Source: Verrucomicrobiales bacterium (lineage in GTDB: Bacteria; Verrucomicrobiota; Verrucomicrobiia; Limisphaerales; UBA9464). From it: a stretch of 11,688 bases of DNA. Positions within the stretch are counted from its first letter, which is position 1. Every line of letters starts with the position of its first letter. The position numbers and the translations under genes were made by a program. Location of the stretch: NCBI GenBank assembly GCA_003445095.1, contig DLVS01000091.1:1-11688 (forward strand), read 5' to 3'. Positions 6,219-11,688 of this stretch are shown in pieces. The notes under the pieces were generated by a model. That model was not told the origin of the DNA, ran no database searches, and saw nothing but the letters and a program-made list of their open reading frames with translations.

Positions 6219-7469
6219 ATGAATTCCACTTCGTTCACCGTCAACGGGCGTCAATACACGCCTCCCTCCCGTCCTTTAGTTGCCATCTGTCTCGATGGTT
6301 CGGCTGATGAGTATCTCGATGCGGCACTCGCCCGGGGGCGGATGCCCCACTTGCAACGAATGAGCGTCACGGGTTGGCGCGGGTTCGCCCGAGGTGCAAT
6401 GCCGAGTTTCACCAACGTGAACAACGCATCCATCGTTACGGGCGTTCCTCCCGCCGTCCATGGGATCGGCGGAAACTTCTTCTTTGATTCCGCGTCGGGT
6501 GAAGAAGTGATGATGAACTCGGCCAAATTTCTGAGAGCCGAAACGATCTTTCCCGCCGCCCAACGCGCGGGGCGTAAGGTCGCGGTGATCACGGCCAAGG
6601 AGAAGTTGCGGGACATTTTTGCCAGCGGCTTGATTGCTCACGGCGGGCTCGCGTTTTCCTCGGAGAAGGCGGGGCTGGCACGACACGAGAGTCACGGAAT
6701 CGCCGAGGTGGAGGGGCTGGTCGGACCAACGCCGGCCATCTACTCAGCGGAGGCTTCGCTCTACGTGTTGCGAGCCGGGGTGAAGCTCCTCGAAACCGGC
6801 CGCGCCGATTTTCTTTACCTCAGCACCACGGACTTCATGCAGCACAAGTTCTCTCCCGAGGCCACCGAGGCACTCGAGTTTTATGCCGCGATCGACGTCG
6901 AGCTGGGGCGACTACTTGACCTTCGAGCTGCCGTGGCACTAACCGCGGACCATGGCATGAACGCGAAGCAAAGTCCGGACGGTTCACCCAAGGTCATCTA
7001 CCTCGAATCCGAGCTCATCCGTCGATTCGGGCCCGGCTTCCGTGTGATCCTGCCGATCACCGACCCGTACGTCGTTCACCATGGTGCCCTGGGCTCGTTC
7101 GCCCAAGTGCATTTGCCGGTGAGCACAAACGACCAATCGAGGGCCGTTGACGTGATTCAGTGGCTGGCCGAATTGCCCGGGGTCACGGAAGTCTTGGAAC
7201 GAAGCACGGCCGCGAGGCTGATGGAATTACCGCCCGACCGAATGGGCGATTTGGTAGTTTGCGCCGGGAGAGATGTCGTCCTGGGCCGGACGCCCGAGTA
7301 CCACGATCTCCGTGCCATTGAAGGCGGCCTGCGATCGCACGGCGGGCGCTACGAGGAAATGGTGCCGTTCGTTCTCAGCGAACCGCTCGGTCCGGTGCAC
7401 GCCATGCGAGCTCGCGGTGACCTGAGGAACTTTGATCTGTTCGAGTTTCTCTGTAACGCGAGCTCGTAG
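6219..7469 (+). CDS. phnA: Phosphonoacetate hydrolase (PhnA-like)
   Basis: A 416-residue alkaline-phosphatase superfamily enzyme. The family splits the C-P bond of phosphonoacetate into acetate and phosphate, using two zinc ions and a Thr nucleophile. The motif AMPSFTNVNNASIVTGVPP (60-78) with HGIGGNFFFD after it closely matches known phosphonoacetate hydrolases, and Thr65 would be the nucleophile. Likely metal ligands are all present: Asp26 (ICLDGS), Asp205 and His209 (TTDFMQHKF), Asp244 and His245 (TADHGMN), and His374 (LRSHGGRYEEMVPF). Lys127 and Lys129 (ITAKEKLR) fit the substrate-binding lysines. There is no signal peptide, so it acts in the cytoplasm. Other phosphonate genes (phnW, phnY, transporters, C-P lyase) are absent from the window. 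The ATG at 6219 has no ribosome binding site, but nothing downstream fits better. Confidence 0.9.
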   Translation: MNSTSFTVNGRQYTPPSRPLVAICLDGSADEYLDAALARGRMPHLQRMSVTGWRGFARGAMPSFTNVNNASIVTGVPPAVHGIGGNFFFDSASGEEVMMNSAKFLRAETIFPAAQRAGRKVAVITAKEKLRDIFASGLIAHGGLAFSSEKAGLARHESHGIAEVEGLVGPTPAIYSAEASLYVLRAGVKLLETGRADFLYLSTTDFMQHKFSPEATEALEFYAAIDVELGRLLDLRAAVALTADHGMNAKQSPDGSPKVIYLESELIRRFGPGFRVILPITDPYVVHHGALGSFAQVHLPVSTNDQSRAVDVIQWLAELPGVTEVLERSTAARLMELPPDRMGDLVVCAGRDVVLGRTPEYHDLRAIEGGLRSHGGRYEEMVPFVLSEPLGPVHAMRARGDLRNFDLFEFLCNASS

Positions 7470-7539
7470 CTGGCGTGGTGAAGAGACTCAATCTGAAATC
7501 GTGACCCGCGGTGGCATTCAGATTCACCGTGGCCGGTGG

Positions 7540-7553
7540 ATCCTGATCAGGAT
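7540..7553. repeat. Perfect 14-bp palindrome
   Basis: ATCCTGATCAGGAT reads the same on both strands. It lies 70 bp after the phosphonoacetate hydrolase stop and just outside the larger inverted repeat. It could be a protein-binding site or part of the element's boundary. It is too short and too loop-poor to be a good terminator. Confidence 0.4.
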
Positions 7554-7559
7554 TCAATG

Positions 7560-7753
7560 GGGTAGGGAGGGCGCGCTGCGCCGTCCCCGGACGAAGGCCG
7601 GCACTTTTCTGCTCAGCATGGAACGACCGCACGCACCTCATTGCAATTGGTACTGAACAAATGGACTTCTTTCACGCCCTTTCTCCTGAGCAACCAGGTG
7701 CCGCGGCGGCCTTCGTCCGTCCGCGGGGTGGCGCTTGCTCGACAGCCCTACCC
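7560..7753. repeat. 194-bp long imperfect inverted repeat
   Basis: Outer ends are GGGTAGGG (7560-7567) and its complement CCCTACCC (7746-7753). Inside, GGACGAAGGCCG (7589-7600) pairs exactly with CGGCCTTCGTCC (7707-7718), GGCAC (7600-7604) with GTGCC (7698-7702), and TGCTCAG (7610-7616) with CTGAGCA (7686-7692). The arms are about 57 and 69 bases around a 68-base centre. It carries no coding capacity, so it is a MITE-like or structured intergenic repeat. It could also act as a two-way terminator for the convergent genes. Confidence 0.65.
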
Positions 7754-7776
7754 GGTTCATGGCTCCAATTCCCAAC

Positions 7777-10188
7777 CTAGGTATTAATTAGCATCTTCAC
7801 CAAATTGACCAAGCCGCGGCCTTGATGTCGGGCGTCTCGTTCCAGATCGGTGCAGTTATCGAGGAGGTGCCGTTTGATGCGGTCGGGATGCCCGATGAAT
7901 TCGCGGCGAGCCGACAAGAAACAGGCGAGTAGCCCAGAGACATGCGGCGCCGCCATGCTCGTGCCCGACATCCGAGTGTAGAGTTCGTCCAGAGTGCCGG
8001 CAGTTTTCGCGGTTGAGCCGAGTTCACTGGCGCGACAGGACAGGATCTTTTCGCCGGGAGCGACGACGTCTGGCTTGGCGCGGCCATCGGCGGTGGGGCC
8101 TCGCGAACTGAAGTAGGACACTCCGTACATGTGCGGCTTAGTGGCGTGCACGGACCCCACGACCACGGCTTCATCCAAGTTCGCCGGATCGCCGATCGAC
8201 ATGTACGTATTGAGGCTGGCCGACCCGTCGGGCAGATCAACCTGGCCTTCGTTGCCTGCGGAAATCACCACCACGACACCTTGACGCCAGAGCTTGCGCA
8301 GCTCTTTGCACAGGGGCGTGTCGCCGCAGCCGAAGGACTCCGGATCGAATCCGCCGCCCAAGCTGAGGTTGACCCCGTGAATCCGCAGATCCGCCGCGCC
8401 GCGGTTGGTTCGATAAATATGATCCAACGCCTTGATAATCTTGGCGTCGGATCCTTCGCCATTGTCGCCGAGAACTTTGTAGCACCAGAGTTTCGTTCGC
8501 GGAGCGACGCCGCAGATCGTTTCATTCGAATTGGAATACTCGCCGGAGATGATTCCAGCGACGTGCGTGCCGTGCCCATCCGCGTCCACATTCTGATCAG
8601 GAGAGATGGCATTTTCTTTGATCGCCCCCGTCTTCACGCAATCGAAAATGTGCTCGATGGTCTTCGAACTCTGGAAGTGCGGGTGGCCTCCATCCACACC
8701 GGTATCGAGCACCGCCCAAGTGATGCCTTGCCCCAACGCGTCGTAACCCAAGTGAGCCGTACGCGCTTGAATCGTCCGCAAGGATTGAGTGAGGTGGCGA
8801 CGCTTCGCGCTATTTTTGAAGACCTTGAAAACCGCTACTCCCCTCATCGTCGAGGCAAGTTCCTCGACTTCGGGCCGCGTGAGCCGGGCCGACACAAACG
8901 ATTCGAGCTTCTCCAGGTCGATGTGCTGTTCGAGTCCTTCGTCAGTGATTGGATTTGCGGAGTCCGCTCCCGATTCCAAGGCCAGCGTTTTGCGGACCCG
9001 TTCGAGAACCCAGGCGACCACCTGTTCTCGGGATCGATTGGCCGTCACAGCTTCGAGGTTTTCCGGTCGCCCACCGTCTCGCAGCAGCCAGTCGCTGGAA
9101 TAGGGTGGCCGGTCTTGCAGCTCGATCAGCACGGGATGTCGCTTACCTGCCTCGGACGCCATGGCGGCTACCAGGTCTCGCGACACTGTGAATTCCGATA
9201 CTTTTTGAAACAGCGACTTCCGAATGTTGCTCACCACCGCATGCCGCACCGGTTCGACACTCAGGTAGCCAATCCCGCTGTGTGGATTTGATTCGACCGG
9301 ATTGTCCACGGCCACGTCGGTGATCCGGCTTTTCGGCGTGTAGTCTCCGGCAAGTCTCTTGTCGAGGGCGACAAAGTCCCAGGCATCAGCAAAGTTCAAC
9401 CATCGTTTTACTGTTGCTGGGACACCGAGTCGCTTCTGACCGGTGAGCTCCTTCATCCGATCCTGAACTTCGGCGAGGCCCAATGGAGAACCAATGGTGA
9501 CGAACAGCGATACTTCGATCGGCCCGAGCTTAGCTTGGTCCCAGTTGCTCAAAACATCATAAGCAATCATCGAGCCTTGGCTGTGTCCGATAATCACAAA
9601 CGGTCCGCCGCCCGTGCGGAGCCGTGCGATGAGGCTTTCCCGCATCCGAGCTCGTTCCGCGGTGTCGAAGAAAAAGTCGTTCGCATCCGCCAAAAATGCC
9701 TCCGTCACTTGCCGCATGACCCATCCGCGAAGTGCACTCGGCAGGGGAAGTACCTTCGAGTGATAGGCGGTCGTCTTAGCCGCTGGATCGGCCTGACCCT
9801 GCAGCAACTGATCGCGCAGCCGGGTCAACGACGGGCGCGCGGTCTCACTGGCATCTGTCGGAATCAGCGAATCAACGCCGCGATGGGAGCCGCCAACGGC
9901 GGCGGTGGAAAAGCCCGGCTTGGGCTGCATCGCAGCAATTTCGTCGGGGTCGGCCGTTTCCCCCAACGGTGCGCCGTAGCGAGTTCGATTGACCCAATAA
10001 GCCATGCGCGAGCGTTCGCCGAGATCGAACCCAAACAGGGCTCGATCCCACTGACGCTTGAGGACCTCTTCGCGGGGTTTGTTAGCGAGGCCGTGAACGT
10101 AAACAATGGTCTTGGCCTTGGAATCGAGTGAAGTTTCGAGCGCACGCGCCTGCTTCGAGGCTCGGGAATTGGTGGCTTTCTTGGGCAT
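7777..10188 (-). CDS. Alpha/beta-hydrolase fused to subtilisin-like S8 peptidase
   Basis: One uninterrupted 803-residue frame with two enzyme domains. Residues about 25-320 look like an alpha/beta-hydrolase: IVYVHGLANKP (28-38, oxyanion strand), the nucleophile elbow VIIGHSQGSMIAYDVL with Ser203, a likely acid in NFADAWD (Asp268 or Asp271), and a likely His in NPHSGIGYLS (His303). Residues about 350-475 (HPVLIELQDR ... FVSARLTRPEVEELASTMRG ... VFKVFKN) resemble the I9 propeptide fold that chaperones and inhibits subtilases. Residues about 488-803 are a subtilase with the whole triad: Asp495 (AVLDTGVDGGHPHF), His539 (DADGHGTHVAG), Ser744 (SGTSMAAPHVSG), and oxyanion Asn646 (VISAGNEG). There is no signal peptide or membrane segment, unlike most secreted subtilases. 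Uma2 lies 102 bp upstream on the same strand. The substrates of both domains are unknown. The ATG at 10188 has no Shine-Dalgarno sequence. Confidence 0.93.
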   Translation of the reverse strand: MPKKATNSRASKQARALETSLDSKAKTIVYVHGLANKPREEVLKRQWDRALFGFDLGERSRMAYWVNRTRYGAPLGETADPDEIAAMQPKPGFSTAAVGGSHRGVDSLIPTDASETARPSLTRLRDQLLQGQADPAAKTTAYHSKVLPLPSALRGWVMRQVTEAFLADANDFFFDTAERARMRESLIARLRTGGGPFVIIGHSQGSMIAYDVLSNWDQAKLGPIEVSLFVTIGSPLGLAEVQDRMKELTGQKRLGVPATVKRWLNFADAWDFVALDKRLAGDYTPKSRITDVAVDNPVESNPHSGIGYLSVEPVRHAVVSNIRKSLFQKVSEFTVSRDLVAAMASEAGKRHPVLIELQDRPPYSSDWLLRDGGRPENLEAVTANRSREQVVAWVLERVRKTLALESGADSANPITDEGLEQHIDLEKLESFVSARLTRPEVEELASTMRGVAVFKVFKNSAKRRHLTQSLRTIQARTAHLGYDALGQGITWAVLDTGVDGGHPHFQSSKTIEHIFDCVKTGAIKENAISPDQNVDADGHGTHVAGIISGEYSNSNETICGVAPRTKLWCYKVLGDNGEGSDAKIIKALDHIYRTNRGAADLRIHGVNLSLGGGFDPESFGCGDTPLCKELRKLWRQGVVVVISAGNEGQVDLPDGSASLNTYMSIGDPANLDEAVVVGSVHATKPHMYGVSYFSSRGPTADGRAKPDVVAPGEKILSCRASELGSTAKTAGTLDELYTRMSGTSMAAPHVSGLLACFLSARREFIGHPDRIKRHLLDNCTDLERDARHQGRGLVNLVKMLINT

Positions 10189-10290
10189 GGGGGTGGAGGT
10201 GTGGCGGAACAGTGACGTGGTGGTAGCGCCTGGGAAGCCGATTTCTCCCGCGACCGCCTGGTTCTTCGAGTCTCCCTCCGACTCTTTTGT

Positions 10291-10857
10291 TCACGCGCCG
10301 AACAACTCACCCAGCTCCAGATTCAAACCGGGCACTCCTACTGATTCCACGATGGCGGGGGCTACGACGGTTCGTTTTTGAGTATACCCTTCGGTTTGCG
10401 GTTCGCGATAAACCTCGACGCAACGTTCCGCCGGGACCACAACCCAATATTCTTTGACGCCCGCGCCGGCATAGATCGCAGCCTTACGCCGGTCTAATTC
10501 GAGCGTTGAGACCGCGACTTCGATTACCAATTCGGCAGTCGTTGGGTGGCCTCGGCGGAAGTCTTGCCGCGTACCGCGCACCACGGCCAGATCGGGTTCC
10601 GGTTCGGAACGGAGAAACGTTAGTGGTGCCTCCTTGAGCACGCACAGAGCGGGCGGAAGTCGGCCTTCCAGTAACTCGAAGAGCAACCAAACCAGTGACT
10701 CGTGCAACGGTGACTTGGGCATTTTCGTGACCAGGGTTCCCTCCAGCAGTTCAACATCCTCTCCCAATAGGCCGAGTTCGCCCGCCTGATGGTAGAACTC
10801 CACCGAGAGCGGAAAGACCGCTTGTCGAATCGCGGGTTCATCCAGGATCGAAGCCAT
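10291..10857 (-). CDS. Uma2-family (DUF820) PD-(D/E)XK nuclease-like protein
   Basis: A 188-residue protein of the Uma2 family, a restriction-endonuclease-like fold that is very abundant in cyanobacteria, planctomycetes and verrucomicrobia and mostly of unknown role. The fold signature is visible: VELLEGTLV with MPKSPLHESLVWLL (about 35-59), EPEPDLAVVRG with Asp89, ELVIEVAVSTLELDRRK with Glu113 and Lys125, and AAIYAGAGVKEYWVV (126-140). These give the Asp/Glu/Lys set expected of the active site. Length is normal for the family. The ATG at 10857 follows no clear ribosome binding site. It lies 102 bp upstream of the hydrolase-peptidase gene on the same strand, so the two could share a transcript. 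It diverges from the membrane gene at the right edge. Confidence 0.87.
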   Translation of the reverse strand: MASILDEPAIRQAVFPLSVEFYHQAGELGLLGEDVELLEGTLVTKMPKSPLHESLVWLLFELLEGRLPPALCVLKEAPLTFLRSEPEPDLAVVRGTRQDFRRGHPTTAELVIEVAVSTLELDRRKAAIYAGAGVKEYWVVVPAERCVEVYREPQTEGYTQKRTVVAPAIVESVGVPGLNLELGELFGA

Positions 10858-10991
10858 GACGAAAGAGTAGTCCGCCGTTGGGGCTTAGTGCAACTGACGA
10901 CTCGGGATTGGGTTGGTTGAGGCGCATTCCGAAGTTGTTCGAGATACGCGGAGCGGGGCTTCAGCGCGCAGAAATGGCGATCGCGGAGCGG

Positions 10992-11020
10992 CGGTTGATA
11001 AACTTCGCTCCAATCAACCG
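10992..11020 (+). promoter_or_regulatory. Inverted repeat abutting a ribosome binding site
   Basis: CGGTTGAT (10992-10999) and its exact complement ATCAACCG (11013-11020) surround a 13-base loop. The last base of the right arm is the first G of the GGAGG sequence at 11020-11024. As RNA it would form an 8-bp stem touching the ribosome binding site; as DNA it could be an operator. Confidence 0.5.
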
Positions 11021-11024
11021 GAGG
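11020..11024 (+). promoter_or_regulatory. Strong Shine-Dalgarno (GGAGG) before GTG 11030
   Basis: GGAGG is followed after 5 bases by GTG (11030-11032), an ideal arrangement. The frame it opens (MNFTFALRRS) stops after ten codons at TGA 11060-11062. The long membrane-protein frame lies one base over. Confidence 0.6.
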
Positions 11025-11075
11025 GCCGAGTGAATTTCACTTTCGCGTTGCGCCGGAGTTGAAGACCGTAGGTGG

Positions 11076-11688
11076 GTGCCCTTCAAGCTGCGCACTCCCG
11101 GAGGAGAGCGAACCATCACGTCGCTCTTCACGATCTTTTGGGGCGGAGTCTTCTGCTGGGTCGGCGTGGGATCTTGGGGTAAGGATGTCGTGGGGAATGC
11201 TGGCGGGCTGCTCCTTACATTTGGCGCGCTGGTGATTGGGGCAGGGGTGTTGTTGTGGTTTCGAGTTGGCTGGGTTCGTTGGCCGACTGTGGTGCTGCTC
11301 GGTTTGCTGGCCGCGCCGTTCGCCTGGGGACTGGTCACGAAAGGATTTAGCGTCTGGCAATTGGTCGCGTTGGGTGGACTCGGTTGGTTGGGGTGGGACG
11401 TCTTCCGCCAGTTTTCTCCCCGGGCGTTGACCGATGCCGCGGCGCTGGAGAACGCGGGCACAAAGCCCATGATTTCCCTTGCCCTCTTACTGCGCCGGTC
11501 GCGGTACTTGGATGCCTCGGGACTGGCCCGCTATTGCGAAGCGGCGTGGGGAGGTCAATACCGAGTGCTTGAAGAAGGGCGTTCGGCTCCCCCGACCAAA
11601 GACGATCCCGAGCCGCGCTGGGTCGGCGGGCGATCGCCCTTCCTGTTTGTCTGGTCGCCGTCGGGTCTCTTTGTCGTGTACAATAGAC
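11076..11688 (+). CDS. Polytopic membrane protein, unknown family, 3' end missing
   Basis: A frame open from 11034 to the window edge with no stop and strongly G/C-ended codons. From the first in-frame start codon (GTG 11076) it begins VPFKLRTPGGERTITSLF. Hydrophobic segments lie at about 16-33, 42-62, 70-87 and 92-107, so four membrane helices are likely. They are followed by a soluble part containing TDAAALENAGTKPMISLALL, LARYCEAAWGGQYRVLEEG and GGRSPFLFVWSPSGLFVVYN at the edge. I do not recognise the family. Sense-looking codons (EDRRW) also lie upstream of 11076, and the only good ribosome binding site points to GTG 11030 in another frame. The true start is therefore uncertain and a frameshift is possible. 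Open frames on the opposite strand here are shadows. Confidence 0.65.
   Translation, partial: MPFKLRTPGGERTITSLFTIFWGGVFCWVGVGSWGKDVVGNAGGLLLTFGALVIGAGVLLWFRVGWVRWPTVVLLGLLAAPFAWGLVTKGFSVWQLVALGGLGWLGWDVFRQFSPRALTDAAALENAGTKPMISLALLLRRSRYLDASGLARYCEAAWGGQYRVLEEGRSAPPTKDDPEPRWVGGRSPFLFVWSPSGLFVVYNR

Larger units (their letters stand above)
7470..7776. other. 307-bp gap between convergent genes
   Basis: Separates the phosphonoacetate hydrolase gene (plus) from the hydrolase-peptidase fusion (minus). It is mostly filled by the long inverted repeat at 7560-7753 and a 14-bp palindrome before it. No gene is supported. Confidence 0.6.
10858..11029. promoter_or_regulatory. Divergent intergenic region
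   Basis: This 172-bp region lies between Uma2 (minus) and the right-edge membrane gene (plus), so it should hold two outward promoters. No convincing -35/-10 pair was found. The only clear structure is the inverted repeat at 10992-11020. Confidence 0.4.

Noticed and set aside
5541..6254. 237-codon minus-strand frame across the CYTH 3' end and the next gap
   Set aside because: It overlaps the well-supported CYTH gene and the palindromic repeat. The translation is low-complexity Ser/Arg-rich with no motif.
8131..9291. 386-codon open frame on the plus strand inside the hydrolase-peptidase gene
   Set aside because: It is antisense to a gene with full catalytic motifs. Its translation has no domain, and it arises from codon bias in GC-rich DNA.
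10961..11470. 169-codon minus-strand frame at the right edge
   Set aside because: It is antisense to the membrane-protein frame, which has better codon use and clear helices. The Pro/Ser/Thr-rich translation is a typical shadow.

Overview
The window is GC-rich, high-coding-density bacterial chromosome, about 11.7 kb long. The best guess is a member of the Verrucomicrobiota, perhaps the Pedosphaera/Limisphaerales group. This rests on a 33-residue, extremely basic mS38/COX24-like protein, a long-form HisG, mostly Shine-Dalgarno-less starts, and large GC-rich palindromic repeats in several intergenic gaps. The placement is inference from style and recalled family patterns, not from a marker gene. 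No rRNA, tRNA, CRISPR array or transposase gene was seen.

Left part (1-5172). The window opens inside a sugar-type (RbsC-like) ABC transporter permease on the plus strand. A minus-strand block follows: a GNAT acetyltransferase, a 480-bp gap with a probable dispersed repeat, a TPR lipoprotein-like protein, the 33-residue basic protein, hisG (long form), and a small two-helix membrane peptide. HisG and the 33-residue gene are 22 bp apart and probably share a transcript. A strong hairpin separates that pair from the TPR gene.

Middle part (5173-7776). Two plus-strand genes encode a CYTH-domain protein and a phosphonoacetate hydrolase (PhnA-like alkaline-phosphatase superfamily enzyme) with its full metal-ligand set. 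The phosphonoacetate hydrolase gene is flanked on each side by a different long imperfect inverted repeat (6020-6152 and 7560-7753). No other phosphonate gene is visible.

Right part (7777-11688). On the minus strand, a Uma2-family PD-(D/E)XK nuclease lies upstream of an unusual 803-residue protein. That protein joins a complete-looking alpha/beta-hydrolase (GHSQG elbow) to a complete subtilisin-like S8 peptidase (Asp495, His539, Ser744), with an I9-propeptide-like segment between them. It has no signal peptide. This is the most interesting object in the window: it looks like a cytosolic protease/lipase-type fusion that could process itself. Divergent from Uma2, a polytopic membrane protein gene runs off the right edge. 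Its best ribosome binding site is in a different frame from its main reading frame, which suggests a frameshift or a misplaced start, and an inverted repeat touches that ribosome binding site.
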